Assembly (NCBI GenBank): GCA_017591395.1 | Contig: WEDG01003503.1 | Span: 1 to 64,000 of the forward strand | Direction: 5' to 3' | Source of the DNA: Schistocephalus solidus | Lineage: Eukaryota > Platyhelminthes > Cestoda > Diphyllobothriidea > Diphyllobothriidae | DNA length: 64,000 nt | Part shown: piece after piece, positions 39,501 to 51,500 of the stretch | Numbering within the stretch: position 1 is the stretch's first letter | Layout: each line of letters begins with the position of its first letter | Position numbers and translations under genes: made by a program | The notes under the pieces: model-generated | Seen by the model: the letters and a program-made list of their open reading frames with translations, nothing else | Told to the model about the DNA's origin: nothing | The model's database searches: none

Positions 39501-42500
39501 AGTCGTAATTCTCTGCACCGTCTGAGTGCTTTTTCCACGCAGTCCACCATCTCCCTTCTCCTTCCCCGACAGAAACTGTTGGAATACTTTTTTCAGTCTC
39601 TGCAGGGATGGCTGTCATTTCACAGACGAGGATGATGTTCTGCAGGCTGGTGAGTGCTTTCCAGGCTGGTGTCTTTCAATTTCGACTTGCATGTCTGCAC
39701 GGCCTCACTGGGCAGTGGGCTTGTGAGGTCGTGCCTTTGTATCTCATTTGCACTACATCAAGCTGAATAAACTGACCAGTTTGGTAGACTATAAGGGTTC
39801 GGGTTTGTTCTTAAAATGGGCAATTCGCAGAAATTTTCTGCTTCAGGGAAGCATGAAGCAGCCATCCAAGGACGTTTAAAATCAGGATTTGACATTTGTT
39901 TGGATTCTGAAGCGCCACCCATTACTATTGTATGAAATCGACGTCCTTTTTGCGTAGAACAGAGGGTGTTGTGGAATTCCTCAGTTCACGCCGTGCCAGC
40001 CAACTGCGCCCGATCCCGCGTCCGATTTGTTTAACTCTGTCTTGACACCGGGCCCAGGTGGGGAGAAGGAGGGTGTATGGCATATGCTGCACCTGTTTCT
40101 TATCACTGTAAACTGCCTCACACTCAGGTCCCCATCCGAGCTCCCACGATGCTTTATGGCACACGGTTGATATCGTCTGAGACGATGATCGAATCGTTAT
40201 GTTCATCCACCCGTGATATTTTGCTTAGGCTTGGCGACCTCGGTGGGGTCCGAACCCATAAAAGCAAAGGGAAGGCTTTAGTACAGCCAACACTAACCAT
40301 CTAATATACCAGGCCCCACGGGTAGCCTTGATTAGAACCACACTCTGGGGGTTCCAATGCCACTGAGGGTTTTCAGCTCCTCACAATTAAGCCAAATGAA
40401 TTATTTAAATATATCAACGTCCCCTTTTAATTCAGTGCGCCTAGTAGTCATCTGGTGAATTCTAAATTGATTGTTTAGCACTCCTGTTTGGGCGGTTAGC
40501 CTACATTTTTCAGTAGGCAGTGTGTCTAACTTAACTCGAGCATCGTTAAATACGCGACTCCGGTGGGGCCTTGTAGCTCAAGTGGTTAGAGCGGTACTAG
40601 AGATTCCCCCCCTTCTTGCCGTTGGTTCGAATCCCACCGAGACCACCGACTTTTCCCAATTTGTTCAAATTAATTATTCAACTCTATCGAAACCCTCTGT
40701 CAATTTTGGTTAGGATCCAAGCAACTGCATCTGGAACAGCTGTGAGACTGAAATAACGGCAGAGCTATTTTGCTGTCCGTCTAAATTATTCCAAAAGCCC
40801 TAAGCACATGAATGCCCCGCAAGTTCAGAACTATCTGTGGAGAAATTTGGATGTGAGTGTTCGACGGCGGCTTAACCTCGAATCACCCACGCTTCCAACA
40901 AAACTGAGATTTGGCCGACAGGCTCGGATTGGCCATTGATAGACGGAAGAGGGAAGAGAGGTAGTGGGGAGAGAGGGGATTGAACCAAGGCTTAGGTCCC
41001 TCACAATCAAACGCGATTTATGACTATCACACCTGCTAACATCTCTGACTTGGAGGGTTGCAAGTTGATGCGCTAACTCTTTCCCCTCTGAAAGGGGGGT
41101 TGACCGGAATTTCTTCATTTGTCTGTGACCCCTAGGACGGCTTTTTTTATAAGAGATTTGCACCACTCCTTGGGGACTCATGCACCCGTAATTAATAAAT
41201 AGCACGGGTGTGGTACGTGCAGACCTGGCTCCGCTGCTCTGGTGCCCACTCCCAGTAACTCTTACTGTGCTTGTCTTGAGCCGTTGTGTGAGCACAAAGA
41301 ACGGTGAATTTTCTTACAAGTTTGGTCGTTATCGTTGGTGATTGACACGCTTTCGTATGATTTGTCCCTTCAAAATGACTGAGGCTGTTGTGCCAAACTT
41401 AAGCCGGCGTTAAAACACGTGGAAGTCAGGTGGGTGTTTTGTTTGACGCTAGCTAGTACACCTGACCTTATCTTCATTTGATTTGACTACAGTCTCATCG
41501 TTGATGAGCAACGCTAGAGGTAGAATAGCGAGAAGCCACCTCCGCGCGACCTACTCTCATATGAGCGATCATAACGCCATAGACGTCGTAGCCAAGAGCT
41601 GCCGTAGTAGTTTAGTTCTCATAACTGAGAATCAAGCAATCTTCACCGAAAATGTCTACCGCGTGTCCAACAAAGTGGTGGGCTCAGAAACGGTGAATTG
41701 CGCAGCTGATTCCGACTCCGGCCTTTTTGACTTGGTTTTGACACTGGGCCCAGGTGGGTAAGGAGAAGAGAGTGCAGTCGGTGCTGAGCATGTCTCCTGT
41801 CACACTTAGTTCACCGTCCCTGCTCCCACCATGTTGAGGGGCACACAATGAAGTGATAGGAGACGTGCGCTGCATCTGCCGCACCTACCCGGGCCCGGTG
41901 TCAGGACACCGTGGCTGACACCGTCTGCGCGTTTCCCGCGCGTAGTCAAGTTATAATTTGTTTATTATCGCAACAGCCTTACGACGATCCCCAGCGCTGT
42001 GATGTTGGAATGATTGAAGTTCGGCCAGCATTTAATGAACGACCTAAGAGTGCGTTACAAGCATGGATGGTAAGCAACTGCCCGCTTGTCCCTGGCGTCC
42101 ACTCCTACCTCTCCGCCTTCCAGCACAAATGCCTTCCCTGATGTCACCCCGAAAATCACCATATTTGATTGTGATGAAAAAAGTGACATTTCGAACGTCA
42201 ATATGCCTGTAAATTTAACTGTGACCTTTACCGATTGTTTCTTTATTTCGAATGCTGCACATGGTCCAAGTAGGATTTAGTGAGTACGTTCTGGGGGGCT
42301 GACGAAGGATGATTTTTGTTCTAATGCTCATCCTTCGGTTATTTTGATGACTAAATTGGGGTGCATCAGATGCGCTAAGAACGCCTACTAAAGTTATTCA
42401 TTTTTATTTCCCTACAGCCATGGAGGACCTCTTGGATCAAATGACTGACGCGGACATAACTGATCATTCCTGGGCCTACATTCCGTTAACTCAGCTTTGC

Positions 42501-45500
42501 CTGCGTCTGAGGCCGTCAACACTTGTGATGGCAGCGTCGACTCTAAACCTTCGGGAATACCCAATCATGCAGGCCGATCTCCCGTCTTTCGCCCCGGGTC
42601 TGCTCAGCGACAGGACTTGGCTCTCTTTAATATCCTACGGTATATTCGAAGTCAGAGTGAGTGTGCTTTTTCCTTGTACCAAATTTTTTTTAATGCCAGC
42701 ACTCCAACCAACTTTTCAGCGGAGAACAAGGAAACGGGAGGTGTAATGCACTTCTAAGTCTTAAAGTTGTATTGAATTGGAAATAAAAACTACGGCAGCT
42801 GGAAAATACTAAGCATTTTAAAACGCTATAATGTAAGAATTATAAAATTACTTTTTAAAACTTGAGGCGCATGCATCCAGTGCTGAGCAGATTCGCTGCC
42901 GCACACACCCAGTCGCTTCAGCCTAGTTCAGCTCCTTTACAGGTCGAATATTTGCCGGAAAAATCTTCAGTACGCTTATTGGCCGCTTAAAGCATCTGGG
43001 CGTTTCGCCCTCAATGAAATGTTGATTTAATTAATTTATTTTGTTCGGGACTTTTAATTGCTTTCCAGACTTTATATTAGGTTTAGTGATGAGAAGTACT
43101 ATCCAATTCAACATACCAGTGGAAAAATGGAAAAAAAATGCGAAAACATACAACGGACACTCGAGAGTTTTAACTTAATCAGATTTTAACAGTTTTTTTG
43201 TTGTAAGGTAGAAGATTTTACCTAATATACCCCCTTATTCTGCGAACGCTCACATTAATATAAACGACCGTTGAATTGTCTATCTCTTTGTTTCTAATGC
43301 AGGAGAGCTCGAATTCCCGTGAAAGTGTGCAAATTAAGCATGGTCTCTCGTTGTACGTTATGTTATAAAATAGTCTGTCAAATTTCAGTTTGTAGAACGA
43401 GAACGCATCACAAACATTGCAGCACCTGCACTTTCCGCTCCACTAGATTGTCAGTTGATGTCAGATTTATTGAGCTCTGAATGAATGTGGATGCCCTTTG
43501 AGACTTTTAGTCAACGGCATTGGCACGTTGTTTACATTTTTATTTTCTATAACGCAAGTGGATTCTATTTTACAGCACTCTTTGTGAAATCTATAAACTG
43601 CTGGCACCGATCTAAGAGATTAATTACGGAGGTGACTGCATCACTGAGAAAAAAAACCGTTTCGCCTGAATTTTCAGATCCACTTGAATTTAACCATAAA
43701 GCTTCCTATGGATAAAGATAGGAAACACGCAAAGGTGCAGTATTTGTGAGAGTTAGTTGAAATGCCGCCAACCGCAGAACCATGACTTAAGTTGCTCGCG
43801 GCTGACACAGTTACCGCCTCTAAAGAATACCTCCGTCTCGTCGCACATGACATTGTGGTCGATTCTCGTCTAGTAAACCATGATTTAAAAGTTTTCCCCA
43901 CTCTTCCTCACCTGAGATGTTCAAACCACCGTTTCGGATGTAATTCTGTCTGTACTTCGGACGTCGTTAAATTTCCCAACTTGTGTCAGACTCAGTAAAC
44001 GATACTTGAAACTTCGGACATTGCTTACTGATCCTTCGGTCTCCCCCATTGACACCTGATGATTCTTCCCATTCGGTGTTTAACCTCAGATCCGACAGGG
44101 CATAGAAAGGCGGCCGACGCATCTGAGAAGTTCTTCGCATACGGAGGTGCTGACGACTAGTCGTGCTAAGTGCGAGTCATTTTTGAATTTTTTCTCACCA
44201 CAGTTCGACCGTCGTAGTCCAACGAGGTCCACCGTATGTACTGCAGGGATGGTGACTTGCGCGTGTATTATTTTTAAGTTATGGTAGTCTTGCGCTGCAG
44301 TTACTGCACGCTCTCATCCTGTACTGATTGTTAATCCAAAATCGGTGCAGCCCGCGTCGGAGGATCATGCTCCTTTGCATGTCCTTCTGCGACACGGTGT
44401 TAAGAGTGCAGTCGTCCGCGAGGAGCAAGTCATGGACTGTAGTTGTAGACACATGTGTTGGGGCCTGCATAAACCGACTGTTAAGAAGGTGCCCGTCACT
44501 TCTGTAGGTGATGCGGATCCCAGGGGGCTCTTCACGGTAGGCGTCCATCAGCTTAGCAGGTAACATGAGAGTGAACAGGGTGGGGGCCAATACGCAGCCC
44601 TGCTTCGCTCCGTTGGTCACTGCGAATGCTTCGGATACCGTCCCGTTGTCAGTGGCGCGCGTCGTCCTCCCGTCATGAAGCTAAAGCACCATATGCGTGA
44701 ACCACTCATGACAGCCGAATTTACTTATAATTTTCCACAGTCCATCGCGATTTCAATGGCTTTCGTCAGATCTACGACGATTTAGTAGATGTTTGTTCAC
44801 ATCTCCTGGCACTTGTAGCTGGCGAGCGGCTGAAATCATGTCAGTTGTTCCGCGGTGTCTTTGGAAGCGACACTGGCTTTCCGGGAGCAGTCCCTGCTCT
44901 AGATGACCGTTCAGACGATTGAAGAGGATATGGGTAAAGATCATCCCGATGATGTTAGTAACGAGATGCGTCGGAACCCGGCTACCCCTTAAAGTTTTAC
45001 GAGGCCGATACTCTCGCAAGGGCTGACAACTGCGTGAGCCGTGAACTGCTCTCGTCATGGTTCTTTGGCCCGCAGTCGATTAATAAACGCAATGATCTCG
45101 CGGCTCCATATTCTGTGTTGCGATTTTGTCCGGGGAGGATGCGGGTAACTAGTAGTCCCGGTGACATCGAGCCAAATGGCCGAGGAATTGTCACGCCAGG
45201 AATCGACAACCGTGAGGAAATCACGGCCATTAGTGACTCGGGTATGGACCAAGAAGCAATAATCGCATCAACTTTGACCCTCAGCGATGAACACGAGGAC
45301 TGCCAGCGATAGTAGGCCTCTAGTGGCCTAGAAATCATGCCCTATAAATACCGCGCAACTTGTTCCCCAAGTACCCTTTTCTGCAACTGCCTCTAATGAT
45401 AGGTTCGAGAGAGTATTCGAAACGTCAGGCCAATAAACACCATATTCCAGTGATCGCCTTGGCTTCATCTGGGCTACTTCCGGGAACTCGCCTGTTCGCT

Positions 45501-48500
45501 TCTATCAGATGCCTCTGTGGTAATCACAGAATTACCGGTTCCCCTTCCGCTTGTAGAGGTCGAAGATGATCGCGTTTTAAAATCCTGAGGAACTTGTTCT
45601 TCGCGCCACATCTCCTGGAAAAGTGTTGTGAGTTCAGCCACCAGCCTTGGCCCTCTATGCTTGTAGACTTCCGATGGGATTGCACCGAATCCCGCTGCTT
45701 TACCGCTGGAAATCTGCTGTACGGCCCGGATGGTTTCTGGTAGGGAAGGCGGCAGATCCAGGTCATTGTTCATGTCCACTTGACGGAGTCGATCAATGGC
45801 AGAATCTGAGATGGCTGAGGAGAAATTAAGGACACTTCTGAAGGGCTCAGCCCTGCTATTCCGAATTCGGGATTGCTTTGTCAGAAGTGTTGTGCCACCA
45901 GAGCTGAGCAGTGGTGCAGTTCCCTTAAAGCAGGGACCGTAGATGGTCTTGATAGCTTTAAGGAAGTTTTTAATTTCATTGCGGTCCGCATACCCTTGGA
46001 TTTCCTCAGCCTTCCGGACCATCCAGGCGTCCTGCATCTCCCGCAGCCGTTGCTGTACAAGGCGGCAGCATCTTAAGAAGGCTGCTTTGGTGGCGTCAGT
46101 CCGAAGGTTCATGTAGGCTTTGTGCAGTCGATGCTTCTCCGCGAGTAGGTTGCTAATGTTGGCGTATTACCGTCAAACCAGTCCTGGTGTTGACGGCGTG
46201 CGCTTGCGAGGACTTCGAGGGCGGTGAACTGGATGAAGTTTCGCAGTTGATACCATCGTGTCTCCACGGTGGCGTTCTTGGTTATTTGGTTGCTAAAATC
46301 AAAACAGTGAGCAGGCAAATTTAACAAAAGGTTATTACCTTACCTGGTGGTCGCTTACCTTGGAGCCTTCGGTGGGGTTGAAGTCGGAGCCTCATCTTGG
46401 AGATGACGAGGCGGTGATTCGTACAACCATCGGCATTGTGGATCGCCTTGTTCAAAAGCACGTCCTGTCGATCTCGCTTCAGAACGAGAACATAGTCCAG
46501 CAGCTGCCAGCGCCGTGACCCAGGGTGCATCCATGTGGCTTTCTCCCTCACCGGAAGGCGGAAGAAGGTGTTGGTCAGAAGGAGACGGTGTTCCGCACAC
46601 GTTTGCAGAAGAAGGAGGCCGTTATCGTTACAGCTACTGAGACCGTGGCAACCCGGCACCCCCTGCCAGGCAGCGTGGTCTCTCCCGACGCGGGGCTTGA
46701 AGTCACGAAGGACAATTACCTGTTTTTGCCTCGAGCACAGTCGCTTGGAGTGCGTGCAGGTCCTAGTATAATTTGTCCTTCGCCGCATCAGTGCTCGTCA
46801 TTGGGGGAGCGTAGGCGCTGACGGTGGTGAACATTTCTCCCAGTAGAGGCAGGGGGAGGCTCATCATGTGATCATTTATACCCTGTGGCAGACAGGGCAG
46901 ACGTCCCACGATGTCGTTCCAAATGGCAAAGGCGACACCAGCGTCGTGTTGCTCTGTCTTTGACCGGCCGCTCCAGAAGAAGGTGTAGCCGGCACCCACC
47001 TCCTCCAGCTGACCCTGCTCAGAGAATCGGGTCTCGATGAGAGAAGCAATGTCTACCTTGTAGCGCGCCAGTTCCCGAGCGACTAGCGCCGTCCTCCATT
47101 CCGGCTGGTTGCTCCTAGGATTGTCTAACAGGGAACGAACATTTCAGGCTGCTAGTGTGAGCGGACTCACCCGAGCAGCTCAGGGGGTTTGCCGGAGGGA
47201 TGGGGACGGGGGTATTGCGGTCTGTTTGAGTTTTACGGCCGCGTATTTTGCTATCTGCGAACCGTGGCCGGCTGCAGAAGACGTGATAACCAGCATTTGT
47301 TTAGGGCACACGATGCCTTTGCACAATCACGTTAGTGGCTTCTTGTATGTTTGTTATTTTAGCTTAGTGTTTGCATCATTTTGTTCCATTTCCGATTACT
47401 GATTTTTAGGCGACGGGGTGTCAGGAAAAAGCCACCAGGTTGTCCTCTATTTCCACCAGCATATATTCTCTCCTCTGAAAACGGTATTAAGCTGTTATTT
47501 GAGTGTGAACACTTCATCTGATTAGAAAATAACATAGCTACCAGCCACATACCAAGCTCAGAATTATGGTCTGTGCTGTTAAAGAACCGGTGACCCTAGG
47601 CGCTGTAAGAATGTTTGTTTGAGTGCATAAATCGGTGAATTCGTCGACTTGGGGAGACTTAAATTCTGCTTAAACTATTTTGCCTATGACCGCTTTCCGC
47701 ATTTTACGTTATGTCAGTAAACAATGAAATATATTACGTTTGCTACTTTTTTTCTCGCAATAATCCCTTATATAGCTCGACTTCAACGGCAACTACGGCA
47801 GCATGATGAGGAGGCTGTCTACCAAACACTGGAAACCTTCCTTGCTAATGCACGTGGTGCCAAGCGACGACAATGTGGCAGGATCTCGGTGAATACATTT
47901 ATCTGCATTGCCCTCAACCTCATTAATTCAGAACCATCTCTTTTACATCTCTAGCCGCTGACGTGATAAAGGAACTAACTCGCATCGTAAGTACCTTCGC
48001 GTCCATTCTGACTGTACATTTCATTTTGTGAGCCTGCTCAAACTCCAACCTTCGGCTGGCTAGTGTGTTCATTTTGGGAAACAGATCTTTGGGGTGCAGG
48101 TAAAAATCGACTAATTTGGTTTGGAAACGACTTCTTTGACTTTAGATCAGTATGAAGTAGTGAAAGCATTGTATGTTATTCAAATTGGCAATTTTTTATA
48201 TAACGTAGGCAAAATTTGAAAATATGACGGTTTGACTGCCATTAGCAGCGATGCCCACCTTTGTACCCGCAGCATGACAGGCATAGGGTCAGTGACTTGC
48301 ACATGAGTTAGTTTATAGTTATTATAGACTTTTACAGCATCTATCACACTCACTTCTTCTTCTTCAATCACCTACGTTATGTGTCAAGGCAGAGTAAAGA
48401 AGACCTTTGATGGGATCGGACACACTGGCTAACAAAACTAAACAGTCCGTCTAAGAAATAACACACGACAGTTCGACCATCGTAGTCCGACGATGTCCAC

Positions 48501-51500
48501 TGTATGCTCCATGGAAGGGTGGTGCAGGGACGGTGACTTGCGCGTGAATGAGTTTTAAGTGATAGTATCCTTGCGCTGCATCTACCGCACTCTCTCCTCC
48601 TCCCCCACCTGAGCCCGGTGTCAAGACAGAGTCAAGAAGACCGGAGATGGGAGAGGGTTCAGGTGGCTGCTGCAGCCAGAGCCGCCGCTGGGTGTACCAC
48701 CACACCTGACTTGGATCCCACGGAGTGGGAGTGTCATAAAGGTCACAATAAGAAGGAGCCATTGGAGCCTGACCTTCAGTCAGCCAGTCAGCCACACCAC
48801 ACAAAACACACATTGGGCTGACCACGCGGTCCGAGTTATCCCGTCAGTTGGCAACCTTCCAAGCCACGGCTTTTAGCGCACCGTGATAGTTTCAAGCGCG
48901 TCAGATTGAATATAGTGAGGAAAATACGCTGAGCTCTCGACCTTACTCTCTCCCCCGCCCCCACAATCAGACCACCGTCCGAGTCAGTCAGTCGTCTGAT
49001 GTGGGAGTGGGCGCATTGACTGACGGGTTGGCGTATCCGTATTTACGCGCCACAGCTCGACCTGCCCCCATAATGCACACACCAGGATTTACTTGCTCAG
49101 GGGATATGGAGGAGCCATCGCCGTCTGACTTTCAGTCCACTGGTCAGCCACTCGACACACAGCACATACACTGGGCCGACGGCGTCGTCTGGTGTAAGCA
49201 TCCGATTGGCAGCCTTCCAAGCCACGGTTTCTGGAACACCGTTATATTCTCAGGTACGTGATGATGGTGAGGGTGTTGTCTATGTATTAGTGTAGATGGT
49301 GTGCGCTGATGTGGCTTAGCCTCCGGTGGTTTACCGCAGGTTGTCGTGGAGGCGCATGTGTCCTAATAGGCCCATGCGGTGGGTATATGTGCAGGAGCAG
49401 TGAGGGCAGTGGAGGCGGGTGTGGCGACTGTATGTCGGAGCACCTCGCACTGGTTCACCAGCCTCCGTGTGATGTATTCGCAGGTGGGTGACCAGGCCGA
49501 TGCGTGAGTTGAAGTTGCGGGCGCAGTGCGGGCAGGAGAAATCGGGAGAGGCTGGGGGGATATTATTTATGGTAGTGGGGGTGGCAGTGGTGGTAAGAAT
49601 GGCAGGAGCGGAGGGTGTGCATGGGATATCGGTTTATCGGCATTGTGTTAATTCCGCTGTCATGGATGCGCATGTGACCGAATAGGCCCATTCGATGAGC
49701 GAATGCATGAGGACGGTGAGGGCAGTGGAGGCGGCGATCTCTGCTGTGTGTTGGTGTCACGGGCACTGGTTCACCAGTCTCTGTACGATGTATTCGCAAG
49801 TGACCGACCAGGCCGGTGCGTGAGGTGAATGTGCGGTCGCATTGAGTACAGCTTAGGAGAGATTCCCCATCGCTGATGGTGGTGGTGGTGGTAGTGAAGG
49901 CGAAGGCGGTGGTGGGGGTAACAGGCGATGAGTAGATAGATGTGGTCTCTATGGTGGTGGGAGTAATGGAATTGATGCCAGGAGTGATGGTTGGAAGGGG
50001 GTTTGAAGGAGTGTTGGCAGAATTTGACGTAGAATTTGGAATTCTCGGATTGTTGGTGCATTGCGTCCGAAGATATCCAACCAGGCCGATTCACGCACGG
50101 AAGGTGCGTAGACAGCGTGGACACGTTGGACTGGCTTGGACAGTAGCGGTATTGGACTGAGGCGCTGGTGACTTTCATGCCGCTCTTTTGGTCTTGGCGG
50201 CGGCGATCCTATTTGCTTCGTAGATTGATGCCCCTGCCTTCACTGTCTTTCTCCAACCAGGTCGGTTCCGGGTGGGGTCCTTCCAGATCGCCGGGTTGTT
50301 CTGCAGTTGCTTCAGGGAAGTCTTCAGAGTGTCCTTATAGCTTCGTACTTGACCCCCTTGTCGACGAGAAGCCATGGCGACATATCCATAGTAGAGTCCA
50401 TTGGGTAATCGTTCGTCGTCCATCCTCACAAGGTGGCCGCTCCAGCGCAGTTGTAGCTGTTTCAGCTGAGCATTGATGCTGAGAAGGCCTGTTCTTTCCA
50501 ACACTTCCGTGTCCGGTTTCCTGTCGTGTCATGTCAGCTTAAGTATTCTGCGAAGGCAGCTTAGGTGGAAGTAGTTGAGCTTCCGTGCCTGCTTTTGGTA
50601 GATCGTCCACGTCTTTGCTCCATACAGTGGCGTTGGCAATATGACAGCTTTGTACCTCTTGAGTTTGCTGCTGAGGTGGAGACCGTGTCGAGTCCAGACC
50701 ACGTTCTGCATGCGTCCAAAGGCTTGGCTTGCTTTGGCGATCCGATGGGCGATCTCATCCTCGACTTTGGTGCTGCGGGAGAGATTTCTTGCCAGTGACG
50801 TGAAGGTTTCCACAGATTTCAGTTTGGCACCATTGACATTGATGTGAGCTGCGGTGTAGATGGTATTGGCTGGCGGCTGATGCATCACAACCGTTTTTTC
50901 AGTGTTGATGCAAAGTTCGAAGTTGTCACAGGCGGCAGCGAAGAGGTCCATGTTCCTTTGCATTTCCTCTTCTGTCGTTGCATCGCGTGCGCAGTCGTCA
51001 ACGAAGAGAAGTTCTTGGATAGTGGTTGTGGAGACACGCGAGCGGAAGTGCATCTGACGTTGGTTGAGGAGTTGGCCGTCCATCCGGTAGGCGATGCGGA
51101 TCCCGGGGCGTTCTTCACGGTAGGCGTCCGTTAGCAGGGCAGAGAACATGAGATTAAATAGGGTAGGTGCAAGGACGCAGTCCTGCTTCACTCCGTTGGT
51201 CACTGCAAATGCTTCGGATACTGTCCTGTTGTCAGTAACGCACGCCATCATCCCGTCGTGAAGCTAACGCGCCATGTTCGTGAACCACTCACGACAGCCG
51301 AATTTCGGCATGACTTTCCACAGCCCGTCGCGATTCACCGTAACAAAGGCTTTCGTCAGATCCATGAAAGTAGTGTTGAGGTGAATCCGCATCTCCTGGC
51401 ACTTCTCTTGCAGCTGGTGGGCGGCAAAGATCATTTCGATTGTTCTTTGGTGTCGTTGGAAGCCACATTTGCTTTCCGGGAGCAGTCTTTGCTCCAGGTG

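Larger units (their letters stand above)
44165..47315 (-). mobile_element. Zinc-finger LINE copy split by a PLE insertion
   Basis: The 5' part (47315-45510) holds endonuclease and RT linker; the 3' part (44985-44320) holds RT fingers and palm and is then joined at about 44300 to a scrap of 3' untranslated region. The two halves match 14230 and 14240 of the copy at 11165-16345, so about 520 bases at 44985-45505 were inserted. The copy is 5'-truncated at about 47315. Confidence 0.8.
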
